Position numbers and translations under genes: made by a program. From positions 62,001-126,000 of the forward strand of contig NZ_FOEF01000021.1 of assembly GCF_900110575.1 (NCBI RefSeq): a stretch of 64,000 nucleotides of DNA. The letters run 5' to 3'. This document shows positions 40,806 to 49,899 of the stretch, one piece after another. Every line of letters begins with the position of its first letter. Position 1 is the stretch's first letter. Source of the stretch: Amycolatopsis saalfeldensis. GTDB lineage: Bacteria; Actinomycetota; Actinomycetes; Mycobacteriales; Pseudonocardiaceae. The notes under the pieces were generated by a model. The model was not told where the DNA came from and did not search any database. It saw only the letters and a program-made list of their open reading frames with translations.

Positions 40806-41978
40806 CTACTCGCTGTAGGTGAGGTTGCGGCCGTTCGACGGGTCGAACAGCTTGAGCTTGTCCGGGTTGAACCAGATCTGGACGTCGGCGTTCTCCTGCG
40901 CGGCCGAAGCCGCCGAAAGCCGCGCGACGACCTGGGACTCCGCGCCCGGCACGTCGGCCGAACCGCTGTCCGCGGCCAGCTCCGCCAGCTCGGCCGACGT
41001 CGCGGCCTCGCCCTCCAGCGTGAAGTGCGCGAACTTCTCCGAGCCCATCGACTCCAGCACGTCGACGTGCGCGGTGAACGTGCCACCGCCCTCACCGTCG
41101 ACCAGCGACGCGTCCTCGAAGTGCTCCGGCCGGACGCCGATGATCACCTCGCGGGGGGCGTCCGCCGCCTCGGCCATCCGGCGGATCCGGTCGGTCAGCG
41201 GCGTGGTGCCCAGCGCGCTGTGCAGCTCGCCGTTCTCCAGCGTCGCCGGCACGAAGTTCATCGACGGCGAGCCGATGAACCCGGCCACGAACAGGTTCGC
41301 CGGGTTGTCGTAGAGGAACTGCGGCGCGCCGATCTGCTGCACGTAGCCGCCGCGCAGCACCACCACGCGGTCGCCCAGCGTCATGGCCTCGGTCTGGTCG
41401 TGTGTCACGTACAGCGTGGTGGTGCCGAGCTGCTTCTGGATCTTCGACACCGAGGTGCGCATCTGCCCCCGCAGCTTCGCGTCCAGATTGGACAGTGGCT
41501 CGTCCATCAGGAACGCCTTGGGGTTGCGCACGATCGCGCGCCCCATGGCCACCCGCTGCCGCTGCCCGCCGGAGAGGTTCGCCGGCCTGCGGTCGAGGTG
41601 GCCGGTCAGGTCGAGGATCTCCGCGGCCTCCTCCACCTTCGCCTTCACCGTGGCGTCGTCCACTTTGGCCAGCCGCAGCGGGAACGCCATGTTCTCGCGC
41701 ACGCTCAGGTGCGGGTACAGCGCGTAGGACTGGAACACCATCGCGATGTCGCGGTCCTTCGGCGCCTTTTCGTTGACCCGATCGCCGTCGATGCGCAGCT
41801 CGCCGGAGGAGATGTCCTCCAGCCCCGCCACCATGTTGAGCGTGGTCGACTTCCCGCAGCCGGAGGGGCCGACGAGGATGATGAACTCACCGTCCGCGAT
41901 CGTGATGTCCACTTCGGACACCGCGAGCGCGCCGTCGGGGTACTTCTTGGAAACCTTGTCGAGAACGATCTCAGCCAT
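40806..41978 (-). CDS. sugC: Sugar ABC transporter ATP-binding protein (SugC/UgpC-like)
   Basis: A 390-residue CUT1-type ATPase. Walker A is GPSGCGKST at 37-45, the signature is LSGGQRQR, and Walker B is AFLMDEPLSNLD. A C-terminal regulatory (TOBE/OB-fold) domain follows, with IIGVRPEHFEDASL. It should power uptake by the SugA/SugB channel. As in mycobacteria the ATPase gene is in the same operon as its permeases, unlike Streptomyces, which often shares MsiK. The C-terminal domain carries an Ala/Glu/Ser-rich insertion of about 30 residues. The ATG is three bases after the sugB stop. Confidence 0.92.
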   Translation of the reverse strand: MAEIVLDKVSKKYPDGALAVSEVDITIADGEFIILVGPSGCGKSTTLNMVAGLEDISSGELRIDGDRVNEKAPKDRDIAMVFQSYALYPHLSVRENMAFPLRLAKVDDATVKAKVEEAAEILDLTGHLDRRPANLSGGQRQRVAMGRAIVRNPKAFLMDEPLSNLDAKLRGQMRTSVSKIQKQLGTTTLYVTHDQTEAMTLGDRVVVLRGGYVQQIGAPQFLYDNPANLFVAGFIGSPSMNFVPATLENGELHSALGTTPLTDRIRRMAEAADAPREVIIGVRPEHFEDASLVDGEGGGTFTAHVDVLESMGSEKFAHFTLEGEAATSAELAELAADSGSADVPGAESQVVARLSAASAAQENADVQIWFNPDKLKLFDPSNGRNLTYSE

Positions 41979-41981
41979 GGA

Positions 41982-42824
41982 TCAGCCCTTCACCGCACCG
42001 GACGTCAGCCCCGCCACGATGCGACGCTGGAAGAACAACACGAACAGGATGATCGGGATGGTGATCACGACCGCGGCCGCGCTCACCTGCCCCGTCGGGT
42101 CCTCGAACTGCGAGGACCCGGTGAAGAACGACAGCGCGGCCGGCACCGTGCGCGACGCCGTGGTGGACGTCAGCGAGATGGCGAACAGGAAGTCGTTCCA
42201 GCAGAAGATGAACGCCAGGATCGCCGTGGTGAACACGCCCGGCGCGGCCAGCGGCGCGATCACCTTCCGGAACGCCTGGGCCGGCGTGGCCCCGTCCATC
42301 TTCGCCGCCTTCTCCAGCTCCCACGGGATTTCCCGGAAGAACGCGGAAAGGGTGTAGATCGACAGCGGCAGCGCGAACGTGATGTACGGCAGGATCAGCC
42401 CCGGCCAGGTGTCGAACAGGCCGAGGCTGCGCTCGATGTTGAACAGCGGCGTGACGAGCGAAACCTGCGGGAACATCGCGATCAGCAGGGAGAGCCCCAC
42501 CAGCACGCGCTTGCCGGGGAAGTCGAGCCGCGCGATGGCGTACGCCGCCATCGTGCCCAGCGCCACCGCGATCACCGTGGCGATCACCGCGATGCCGATC
42601 GAGTTCACCAGCGCCCGGATGAACTCCGAGGTCTGGAAGATGTCGGCGTAGTTCTTCAAGGTCCACGCCTTCGGGATGAACGAACCGTCGGTGAGCGTGT
42701 CCTTCGTCTTGAAGGACAGCGAAACCACCCACAGCACCGGGACGAGCGCGAACACCACCACGAGGATGTCCACCAGGCCCCAGCGGATCTTGCGGCCGGT
42801 CGTGACCGCTCCACCCATGACCAT
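41982..42824 (-). CDS. sugB: Sugar ABC transporter permease SugB-like
   Basis: A 280-residue inner-membrane permease with six membrane segments. The EAA loop EKAAKMDGATPAQAFRKVIA contacts the ATPase SugC. It pairs with SugA to form the channel for the sugar brought by the LpqY-like lipoprotein. The ATG at 42824 shares one base with the sugA stop (TGATG); a second ATG two codons later is possible. Confidence 0.92.
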   Translation of the reverse strand: MVMGGAVTTGRKIRWGLVDILVVVFALVPVLWVVSLSFKTKDTLTDGSFIPKAWTLKNYADIFQTSEFIRALVNSIGIAVIATVIAVALGTMAAYAIARLDFPGKRVLVGLSLLIAMFPQVSLVTPLFNIERSLGLFDTWPGLILPYITFALPLSIYTLSAFFREIPWELEKAAKMDGATPAQAFRKVIAPLAAPGVFTTAILAFIFCWNDFLFAISLTSTTASRTVPAALSFFTGSSQFEDPTGQVSAAAVVITIPIILFVLFFQRRIVAGLTSGAVKG

Positions 42825-43777
42825 CAGCGTTTACCCCCGTCGTCGCTACCGGGTGCGGCCGTGCCGAACACCTTGATGAAGATGAACGCGATGATCGCCA
42901 CCGTGATGAAGATCAGCACCGCCATCGTGGATCCGATGCCGAGGTTGAGGCCCTTGACCAGGTTGTCGTAGGTCTGCATCGACACGGATCCGGTGTCCTG
43001 CGCGCCGTTGGTGAGCACGAAGATGTTGTCGAAGATGCGGAACGCGTCGAGCGTGCGGAACAGCAGCGCCACCAGGATCGCCGGCTTCATCACCGGCAGC
43101 ATCACCTTGGTGAACCGCTGCCACGCCGTGGCGCCGTCCATCGACGCGGCCTTGAGCAGGTCTTCCGGCACCAGCGCGAGCCCGGCCATCAGCAGCAGCG
43201 CCATGAACGGAGTGGTCTTCCACACCTCGGCGGAGATGATGATGAACAGCGACTGCCACTGCTCGGTGAGCGGCGCGCCACCCGAGGCGAGCGCGTTCGC
43301 CAGGTAGCCGGTTTTCGGCGTCCACGCGAAGTACCACGAGAACGCCGCGACCACCGTGACGATGCCGTACGGGATCAGCGCGACCGTGCGCACCAGCCCC
43401 CGGCCCACCAGCGTGCGGTGCATGATCAGCGCGAGCAGCATGCCGAGCACGAACTCGATGGCCACCGACACCACGGTCAGGAACATCGTGGTGCCGAACG
43501 CCGTCCACCAGTACGAATTGGACAGCACGGCCGCGTAGTTGGACAGGCCGATGAACTCCTGCTGCGCGGGGAACCGGAGGTCGTAACGCTGCAGTGAGAG
43601 CCACACCGAGTAGACGATCGGGTAGCCGGTCACCGCCACCATCACGATGAAGGCCGGCGCGCACAGCCAGAGCCCGAGCCGGCGCTCGGCCTTTTTCCCT
43701 TCGCTGAGCGCGGGTTTCCCCTTGCGGTGCGCCGCTGCCTGGTGGGCCACGTCGGTGGCGGGGTCCTGGACGGTCAC
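42824..43777 (-). CDS. sugA: Sugar ABC transporter permease SugA-like
   Basis: A 317-residue permease with about six membrane segments after a charged cytoplasmic N-terminus of 35 residues. The EAA loop KAASMDGATAWQRFTKVMLP is clear. It is the partner of SugB. The GTG at 43777 overlaps the lipoprotein gene stop (GTGA), so all four transport genes are coupled. By family and order this is the trehalose importer type; trehalose specificity itself is inferred from mycobacteria. Confidence 0.92.
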   Translation of the reverse strand: MTVQDPATDVAHQAAAHRKGKPALSEGKKAERRLGLWLCAPAFIVMVAVTGYPIVYSVWLSLQRYDLRFPAQQEFIGLSNYAAVLSNSYWWTAFGTTMFLTVVSVAIEFVLGMLLALIMHRTLVGRGLVRTVALIPYGIVTVVAAFSWYFAWTPKTGYLANALASGGAPLTEQWQSLFIIISAEVWKTTPFMALLLMAGLALVPEDLLKAASMDGATAWQRFTKVMLPVMKPAILVALLFRTLDAFRIFDNIFVLTNGAQDTGSVSMQTYDNLVKGLNLGIGSTMAVLIFITVAIIAFIFIKVFGTAAPGSDDGGKR

Positions 43778-45087
43778 GGGATCACTCCCTTCGACTGGAG
43801 CGCGTCACTGAGCTGTTGCCGCAGCTTGTCCGCCGTCGCCTGCGGGTCGATGTCCGAAGGCGGGGACAGGATCTTGGCCATCACCGTCGCGGCGTTCTGG
43901 TACGCGGGGGTGAGCGGGCGGACGGCGGCGGTGCTCAGCGCGTTCAGGATGGTGTCGCGCATCGGGTACTTCATCGCCATGTTCGGGTTGTCGGCCGACG
44001 CCGGCTTCGCCGCGTCCACCGGCACGTCGTCGTGGTACACCGACTCGATGGTCGGCGGCACGCCGTCGTTGATCGCCGAGTACTTCTGGCTTTCCGCGCT
44101 GCGCAGGCACAGCGCCGCTTCGAAGGCCTGCGGCTTGTGCGGCGAGAACGTGCTCACTGCGAGGTCGAAGCCGCCGATCGTGGTCTTCGCCGGCGTGCCC
44201 GCCTTGGCCTCCGGGTACACCGCCCACTTGAAGTGGGGCAGGTCCTGCGGCTTCTCCTTGGCATAGGAGGCGTAGACGAACGGCCAGTTCAGCTCGAACG
44301 CGGCGTCACCGCGCTGGAACGTCTGGCGGACGTCGTCCTCCTTCTGGTTGGTCAGCGAAGGATCGGTGATCCCCGAGGACGAGACCTGCTTGAGCAGCTG
44401 CAGGGCCTGCACCGCGCCGGCGTCCATCACCACGGACTTGCCGTCGTCGGACAGGATGTGCCCGCCGAGGGACTCGACCAGCGTGTTGTAGACGACCACC
44501 AGGCCCTCGTACTGGGCGCCGGTGAACACGATGCTGTACGGCTTGTGCTGGCTCTTGAGCTGCTGCGACATCTGCATCATCTGGTCCCACGTCTTGGGCG
44601 GGTTCGGGGTGATGCGGTCGTCGTACCAGAGCAGCTGGATGTTGGTGTTCTTCGGTGCGGCGTAGACCTTTCCCTTGTAGGTGGCGGTCTCCATCGGGCC
44701 TTGCAGCACCCCGGCCGACGCCGCGGCCTTGTTCGCCCCGGTCCACTCCTCGGCCCAGCCCGCCTCGGCGAACTCCGAGACCCAGGTGACGTCGAGGCCG
44801 AGCACGTCCATCGACGTGTCACCGGCCGCGAGCCGGCGCGCCATCTGGATGCGCTGGTCGTCGGAGCCGCGCTGGAGCTTGTTGTAAACGATCTCGTAGC
44901 GCCCGCCCGCCGCCTTGTTGCAGTTGTCGACAACGGTCTGGAAGTTGTCCTCGGGCGAGTAGTAGACGTTGATCTTGATTCCGGAACCGGCCCCGCAGCC
45001 GGCCACCAGGCCCGTCGTCACCAGCCCTGCGGCCAGCAACGCGGCGGCACGCGCGGGTGAACGCCCGCGCAGCCTTTTCTTCCCCAT
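43774..45087 (-). CDS. lpqY: Sugar-binding lipoprotein LpqY-like
   Basis: A 437-residue ABC substrate-binding lipoprotein. A basic start and hydrophobic stretch lead to the lipobox LVAGC, with the lipid on Cys31. The mature protein is a two-lobed solute-binding fold (family 1), with MDVLGLDVTWVSEFAEAGWA and GGFDLAVSTFSPHKPQAFEA as typical segments. In mycobacteria LpqY captures trehalose released from cell-wall glycolipids; specificity here is inferred. GAGGAGG precedes the ATG. It heads the lpqY-sugA-sugB-sugC operon. Confidence 0.9.
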   Translation of the reverse strand: MGKKRLRGRSPARAAALLAAGLVTTGLVAGCGAGSGIKINVYYSPEDNFQTVVDNCNKAAGGRYEIVYNKLQRGSDDQRIQMARRLAAGDTSMDVLGLDVTWVSEFAEAGWAEEWTGANKAAASAGVLQGPMETATYKGKVYAAPKNTNIQLLWYDDRITPNPPKTWDQMMQMSQQLKSQHKPYSIVFTGAQYEGLVVVYNTLVESLGGHILSDDGKSVVMDAGAVQALQLLKQVSSSGITDPSLTNQKEDDVRQTFQRGDAAFELNWPFVYASYAKEKPQDLPHFKWAVYPEAKAGTPAKTTIGGFDLAVSTFSPHKPQAFEAALCLRSAESQKYSAINDGVPPTIESVYHDDVPVDAAKPASADNPNMAMKYPMRDTILNALSTAAVRPLTPAYQNAATVMAKILSPPSDIDPQATADKLRQQLSDALQSKGVIP

Positions 45088-45192
45088 GAAATTGCCTCCT
45101 CACCCGCATGCACGTCGGTTACCGTGACGCCCCCAGGCATCACGACGCGATGAGGCAAACCGCGCCAGCACCCCGACGTGCCAGTGACCGGC

Positions 45193-45217
45193 CGGTCGCA
45201 GTGCAGAACTGCGACCG
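45193..45217. promoter_or_regulatory. Perfect 25-bp palindrome upstream of lpqY
   Basis: CGGTCGCAGT (45193-45202) and ACTGCGACCG (45208-45217) are perfect 10-bp arms with a 5-base centre GCAGA. It lies about 105 bp before lpqY and just downstream of a promoter-like pair, so it could be a repressor operator or a 5' mRNA hairpin. Sugar operons of this type are usually controlled by LacI- or ROK-type repressors. Confidence 0.6.
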
Positions 45218-45235
45218 CCCGACTTGGTGTCGGAC

Positions 45236-45264
45236 AACCTATGCCGGGCGATCACACCCCGCAA
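45236..45264 (-). promoter_or_regulatory. Putative lpqY operon promoter
   Basis: Reading leftward, TTGCGG (45264-45259) and TAGGTT (45241-45236) are 17 bp apart, a good actinobacterial sigma-A-type promoter. Transcription would begin about 10 bases before the 25-bp palindrome and about 140 bases before lpqY. Confidence 0.5.
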
Positions 45265-45348
45265 GCAGTATCGGTAACGATTCAGCCCTGTGCCGGGTGA
45301 AACGCGGAAAACTCTGGGGTTGCGCGGAATTCCGGCGATCCCACTACC

Positions 45349-46539
45349 TCAAACGAGTGATTCGAGCGCATCGGTGAAAGCGGTGAGGGCCGGCAGGCCG
45401 AGGATGCGGCGCTGGAAGGCGCGCGCGGCCGAACGGCAGGACGGCTCGTCGAGCACCCGTTCGAGGCCGGCGGCCAAGACGTCCGCGGTGAGCCCGGCCG
45501 GATCGATGTGGACGCCCAGTCCCAGCCCGTGGACCCGGGCGGCGTTCTCGGGCTGCTCGGCGAACAGCGGCACCGCGACCATGGGCACGCCGGCCGACAA
45601 CGCCTCACGCACCCCGCTGAAGCCCGCGTGGGTGAGGAACAGGTCGCACGCGCCGAGCAGCGAGCGCTGCGGCACGAACGACGCCAGGTGCACGTTCGCC
45701 GGGCGGGGACCGGTCCACGCGGCCACGGCCTGCTCGCTGCCGAGCACGGCCACCGCCCGTACCGGCAGCGAACCCAGCGCGTCCACGGTGCTGCGCATCA
45801 ACTCGGACCCGGTGGCCAGCAACGAGTGCGCGTTCGAACCGAAGCCGGCCAGCACGAACGGCCGGTCCGCGGGAAAGTCCACGATGGCCGGGTCCAGCGG
45901 CTGTTCGTCGGTCGTGGCGGGCACGCGGTAGTACCGATGGCCCGGGGTCCGCTGGTCCTCGGGATACCACGGCTCCGGCAGCAGACCCGCGGTGAGCAGG
46001 CCCGACGCGTGGGTGGCCTCCTCGATCGCCGGCAGGCCGAGGTCTTCACGCAGCCGGTTCAGCCGTTCGGTCAGGTCCGGCACCAGCCGGCTGATCAGCG
46101 GCGCGATGTCGAGCACGGCCAGTGGCAGGCCGAGCACCTCCGCGGCCAGATAGCCGCCGTATTCGTTGGTCTCGCGGACGATCACGTCCGGCCGCCAGGT
46201 TTTCGCGGCGTCCAGGAGATCGCCGGCGAACTCCGCGGTCATCAACCCGTTGAACAGCGGGACCGACAGCGGGCCGGTCACCTCGGGCCGCCACTGCCGG
46301 AACTGCTCCGGCGAAAAGCCCGTGCCGGCCATCAATTCCGGCCGCCGCCCGACCTCCTCGGGCGCGAGCGCGCGGGGCAGCACCAGCACCGGCACGCCGA
46401 GCCGGCTGATCTCCTCCGCGACCGCCGAACCGGTGGCGATGGCGACTTCGTGCCCGGCGCGTCGCAAAGCCAATGCGACCGGCACGACCACGGGCACCAG
46501 GTGTGAACGAATAGGCAAGCCGGTCAGCAAAACCCGCAC
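45349..46539 (-). CDS. MGT-type glycosyltransferase (GT1 family)
   Basis: A 396-residue GT-B glycosyltransferase of the macrolide/UDP-glycosyltransferase type. The N-terminal RVLLTGLPIRSHLVPVVVPV is the acceptor-side start. The C-terminal nucleotide-sugar region contains VHLASFVPQRSLLGACDLFL, then THAGFSGVREALSAGVPMV and PLFAEQPENAARV. It could add a sugar to a lipid, drug or natural product. It stands alone, with no biosynthetic genes beside it, so a resistance or detoxification role is possible. GTG start at 46539. It ends 261 bp beyond the lpqY start, in the same direction. Confidence 0.88.
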   Translation of the reverse strand: MRVLLTGLPIRSHLVPVVVPVALALRRAGHEVAIATGSAVAEEISRLGVPVLVLPRALAPEEVGRRPELMAGTGFSPEQFRQWRPEVTGPLSVPLFNGLMTAEFAGDLLDAAKTWRPDVIVRETNEYGGYLAAEVLGLPLAVLDIAPLISRLVPDLTERLNRLREDLGLPAIEEATHASGLLTAGLLPEPWYPEDQRTPGHRYYRVPATTDEQPLDPAIVDFPADRPFVLAGFGSNAHSLLATGSELMRSTVDALGSLPVRAVAVLGSEQAVAAWTGPRPANVHLASFVPQRSLLGACDLFLTHAGFSGVREALSAGVPMVAVPLFAEQPENAARVHGLGLGVHIDPAGLTADVLAAGLERVLDEPSCRSAARAFQRRILGLPALTAFTDALESLV

Positions 46540-46617
46540 CGCGGAGCCCTTCCCCCAGTTTTGCCGAAGCCGATCGGAAACAGGATAACCGCCGCGTCGC
46601 TCGAATTCCGCCGGAAA

Positions 46618-46636
46618 TTCCCGGCACCGCCGGGAA
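46618..46636 (-). terminator. Short hairpin after the general stress protein gene
   Basis: TTCCCGGC (46618-46625) and GCCGGGAA (46629-46636) form a perfect 8-bp stem with a 3-base loop, 5 bp after the stop of the gene at 46642-47166. A weaker inverted repeat (GAATTCCGCCGGAA-like) is next to it. Confidence 0.55.
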
Positions 46637-46641
46637 TGGCG

Positions 46642-47166
46642 TCAGGCGGGCGCGGCGGGTGGCTTCAGCGCCAGTTTGGCCAGCAGCCCGCGGCCTTGCT
46701 CGGCGGTGCGCGGCTGGCAAAGCACGTCGTAACGGCCCGCGACGAGCTGGCTCGCCGACGAGAAATCGCGGCGGCCGCGCGACATCCCGTATCCCAGGGC
46801 GGAAAACAGCAGACCGGCCAGTATCCCGAGCACCAGCCCGGTCAGCAGTTGCAACGGGAAGCCCTGGTTCACGAACATGCCGAGCAGGAGGCCGGCGAAG
46901 AGGCCGAACCAGGCGCCGGAGACCGCGCCGGCGCCGAGCGCGCGGCCCCACGACATCCGGCCGATCACCCGTTCCACGAGCATCAGGTCCACGCCGACGA
47001 TGGTCACGTCGGTGACCGGGAACTCGCTCTCGGCCAGGAAGTCCACCGCCTGCTGGGCTTCGCTGTAGGTGCCGTACGAGCCGATCGGCCAGCCGGTGGG
47101 CGGGGTCGGGAGGCGCGGCAGCCGCTGTTGTTGCTCCCGTCCGCCGCCAAAGGGACTGCTCACCAT
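46642..47166 (-). CDS. General stress protein 17M-like membrane protein (Rv1234-like)
   Basis: A 174-residue protein with an N-terminal YflT/17M heat-tunable domain (SYGTYSEAQQAVDFLAESEF, then TDVTIVGVDL) and a central pair of glycine-rich membrane segments (ALGAGAVSGAWFGLFAGLLL, then LLTGLVLGILAGLLFSALGY). A cytoplasmic tail returns to a second soluble part. In M. tuberculosis Rv1234 of similar type stands next to lpqY. AGGAG precedes the ATG at 47166. Its role in stress is inferred from the family name only. Confidence 0.8.
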   Translation of the reverse strand: MVSSPFGGGREQQQRLPRLPTPPTGWPIGSYGTYSEAQQAVDFLAESEFPVTDVTIVGVDLMLVERVIGRMSWGRALGAGAVSGAWFGLFAGLLLGMFVNQGFPLQLLTGLVLGILAGLLFSALGYGMSRGRRDFSSASQLVAGRYDVLCQPRTAEQGRGLLAKLALKPPAAPA

Positions 47167-47246
47167 CGTCTCCTGCGCACTCGTCCGGACCGGGGACTCC
47201 ATCTTGTCAAGAACCGGCGAACCGTGCGAACCGCGTACGCCGGAGC

Positions 47247-47271
47247 AGCCGGTGAATGCCGTTCACCGGCT
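47247..47271 (-). terminator. Hairpin beyond the hydrolase pseudogene
   Basis: AGCCGGTGAA (47247-47256) and TTCACCGGCT (47262-47271) are perfect 10-bp arms with a 5-base loop, 15 bp past the end of the decayed hydrolase gene. It may now mainly insulate the stress protein gene. Confidence 0.6.
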
Positions 47272-47286
47272 CCTCCCGGGCCGGCC

Positions 47287-47854
47287 TCAGCGGGCGGCGA
47301 AGTCCACCACCGCCCGCGCGAACGCCTCGGGCTCCTCCAGGTGCGCGAAGTGGCCGCTGCGCTCGACACCACCAGCCGCGAGTCTGAGCGCGCCGAGTGA
47401 GGCGAAGGCGGCGAGAACGGCCGGCAGCTCGGGGTTTCCCTCGTTCCTCGCGGCGAACTCCTGCACCTTGGCCATCGCCTCCTCGCCGTGTTCGGGCCCG
47501 GTGACCGGCGCGCTGTCGTAGTGCACGACGCCCGCGACGCGCTCCGGGTGGGCGAGGGCGAGGCGCTGGGCGACGAAACCGCCGTGGGAGTGGCCGAGAA
47601 AGTGCGCCCGGTCAAGGCCGAGGTGGTCCAGCAGGCCGAGGACCGCCTGGACGTAACGGTCACGCGTGTAGCCGTGCGGGTGCGTCAACCACCGTCAGGT
47701 GCTCCGCGACGGCGGGCATCCGCAGGTACTCCCAGGTGATGCCGGGGCCGCCGGAGTGTGCGAGGCACACCGGGCCGCGGCCGTGCACGTGGTAGCGCTG
47801 GCGGACGCCGTCCAGCTCGACGGTGTGGGTGCCTGGGGTGAGGCGGTCGGTCAT
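47287..47854 (-). pseudogene. Alpha/beta hydrolase (proline iminopeptidase-like) pseudogene
   Basis: The first part, from ATG at 47854, reads DRLTPGTHTVELDGVRQRYH and continues through SGGPGITWEYLRMPAVAEHL. The frame then ends after VVDAPARLHA. In the next frame the protein resumes as THPHGYTRDRYVQAVLGLLD with the nucleophile elbow GHSHGG. About 12 residues of the DxxGxG region are missing at the break. Near the end, roughly 80-100 residues are lost between FASLGALRL and GVERSGHFAHLEEPEAF. Two internal deletions and a frameshift make it non-functional. Both halves clearly belong to one family. Confidence 0.78.
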
Positions 47855-47915
47855 GCGGGTGCTCCGGTGATGTGGGTGCGGACGAAGACACCCGCACGAT
47901 GCGCCCGGGACCCGG

Positions 47916-48490
47916 TTAGTTCGAAGCGTTCGCTGTGGCAGTGGTCATAGGCGAGTGGTACAGCCGGAGCCGGGCGACGCGCCCCTGGCCCAGCGACATC
48001 AGCCCGGTGACCGCGGGCGGGCAGTGCTCCGGGTCGTCCGGCGGGTTCAGCAGGTCCATCTCCCAGACGACGAGGTCACGGCTCGCCACCGGTTCCGGCC
48101 CGCCGAGGAAAACGACCCGAGGCGACCACCGGTCGGCCAGCACGCGGTGGAACTCGCCCCGCTCGGCGGCGGCGAGGGTGTCGAGCGCGTTCTGCCGGCC
48201 GCGCGCGGCGAGCAGCCCAGCGTCCTCGTGCGCCACCGCCGACGTCGCCCGCAACGCCTCGGCGAGCTTGGCCCGCCCCTGGCTGAGCCGGCTGCGGACC
48301 GTGCCAACGGGGATCCCGCACGCACGGGCGGCGACAGGTCCTCGATGGCACGCCACAGCCAGTCGCGCATCGCGTGGCGCTCCAGGAGCTGGTCGGGCGT
48401 CGCCTGCGCGGACGGCGCGAGGTCCCAGCCGCCCACCGGAATGTCCTTAGTGGACCACAGTCGCGCGCGGCCGGCGTTGCGCACCACCAT
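47916..48490 (-). pseudogene. ECF-type sigma factor with SnoaL-like C-terminus, pseudogene
   Basis: The first frame gives VVRNAGRARLWSTKDIPVGG and then TPDQLLERHAMRDWLWRAIEDLSPP. After a frame change the second gives ARACGIPVGTVRSRLSQGRA and a C-terminal domain containing ERGEFHRVLADRWSPRVVFL. That is region 4 and the SnoaL-like tail of an ECF sigma factor. Region 2 at the N-terminus and about 25 residues before the region 4 helices are missing. The intact family is 280-330 residues. It is adjacent to another decayed gene, suggesting that this stretch is being lost. Confidence 0.75.
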
Positions 48491-48542
48491 CTTCAGGCAG
48501 GGTCACGCACGTCGGAAAGCACGCCTCCAGGTTACGGCGTGG

Positions 48543-49739
48543 CTAGGACTTCGCCTTGTACTCGCGCAGGAGGCCGCGGCTGATGATGGTCTTCTGGATC
48601 TCGCTGGTGCCCTCGCCGATGAGCAGGAACGGCGCCTCTCGCATCAGCCGCTCGATCTCGTACTCCTTGGAGTAGCCGTAGCCGCCGTGGATGCGGAACG
48701 ACTCCTGCGTGACCTCGGCGCAGTACTCGCTCGCGATCAGCTTCGCCATGCCGGCCCCGACGTCGTTGCGGGCGCCGGAATCCTTGAGCCGCGCGGCGTT
48801 CACCATCATCAGGTGCGCCGCCTCGACCTTGGTGGCCATCTCCGCGAGCTTGAACGCGATCGCCTGGTGCTCGGCGATCGGCTTGCCGAAGGTCTTGCGC
48901 TGCTGGGCGTAGTCGATGGCCAGCTCGAACGCGCGGATCGCGATCCCGCACGCGCGCGCCGCGACGTTCACGCGGCCGACCTCGACCCCGTCCATCATGT
49001 ACGAGAAGCCCTTGCCGGGAGCGCCGCCGAGCACCTTGTCGGCGCCGATGCGGAAGCCGTCGAACACGGCCTCGGTGGTGTCGACGCCCTTGTAGCCCAT
49101 CTTCTCGATCTTGCCCGGGATCGTCAGCCCCGGCGCCACCTCGCCGAAGCCCTCGGGCTTCTCGACCAGGAACGTGGTGAGGTTCTGGTGGGCCTTCTCG
49201 GCCCCCTCGTCGGTCTTCACCAGCAGGGCGATCAGGTTGGAGCTGCCGCCGTTGGTGAGCCACATCTTGGCGCCGTCGATCACGTAGTCGTCGCCGTCGC
49301 GCCGGGCGCGGGTCTTGATCGCCGCGACGTCCGAGCCGAGGTCCGGCTCCGACATCGAGAAGCTGCCTCGCACCTCGCCGGTCGCCATACGCGGCAGGAA
49401 GTGCTGCTTCTGCTCTTCGGTGCCGTGGCGGGAGATCATGTGCGCGACGATGAAGTGCGTGTTGATCACCCCGGACACGCTCATCCAGCCGCGCGCGATC
49501 TCCTCGACCACCAGCGCGTACGTGAGCAGAGACTCGCCGAGTCCGCCGTACTCCTCCGGGATGGTGAGCCCGAACAGGCCCATCTCCTTCATGCCCTCGA
49601 CGATCTCCGTCGGGTAGGTGTCGGCGTGCTCCAGCTCCTGCGCGTGCGGGATGACCTCCTTGTCCACGAACGAACGGACCGTCGCGAGGATCTCGGACTG
49701 CACGTCGGTCAGGCCGGCGGTCTGGGCAAGGCGGGCCAT
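48543..49739 (-). CDS. Acyl-CoA dehydrogenase
   Basis: A 398-residue acyl-CoA dehydrogenase that oxidises an acyl-CoA to the enoyl-CoA with FAD. MSEPDLGSDVAAIKTRARR and WLTNGGSSNLIALLVKTDEG are the FAD-binding middle domain. The C-terminal GGYGYSKEYEIERLMREA and LLIGEGTSEIQ contain the catalytic glutamate in the GEG position used by short- and medium-chain enzymes. All domains are complete. AAGGGAG suits the ATG at 49739; a GTG just before it at 49742 is possible. The chain-length preference is unknown. Confidence 0.92.
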   Translation of the reverse strand: MARLAQTAGLTDVQSEILATVRSFVDKEVIPHAQELEHADTYPTEIVEGMKEMGLFGLTIPEEYGGLGESLLTYALVVEEIARGWMSVSGVINTHFIVAHMISRHGTEEQKQHFLPRMATGEVRGSFSMSEPDLGSDVAAIKTRARRDGDDYVIDGAKMWLTNGGSSNLIALLVKTDEGAEKAHQNLTTFLVEKPEGFGEVAPGLTIPGKIEKMGYKGVDTTEAVFDGFRIGADKVLGGAPGKGFSYMMDGVEVGRVNVAARACGIAIRAFELAIDYAQQRKTFGKPIAEHQAIAFKLAEMATKVEAAHLMMVNAARLKDSGARNDVGAGMAKLIASEYCAEVTQESFRIHGGYGYSKEYEIERLMREAPFLLIGEGTSEIQKTIISRGLLREYKAKS

Positions 49740-49899
49740 CACAGCTCCCTTCGGCGGGCGACGCCGGCTCCCGGCGCTGGGTTACCGGCGAGTATGACGG
49801 TAATCCGGCCAACCGGCTATGAGGGTGCTCACGCCGTCGGGCCCATTCCACGCGTTAAGGTGCGGATCCGTCGTCGAAAGCGACCTTGAGGAACACCTG

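Noticed and set aside
45349..46539. Glycosyltransferase as part of a natural-product cluster
   Set aside because: It stands alone between a sugar importer and a stress protein; no biosynthetic genes adjoin.
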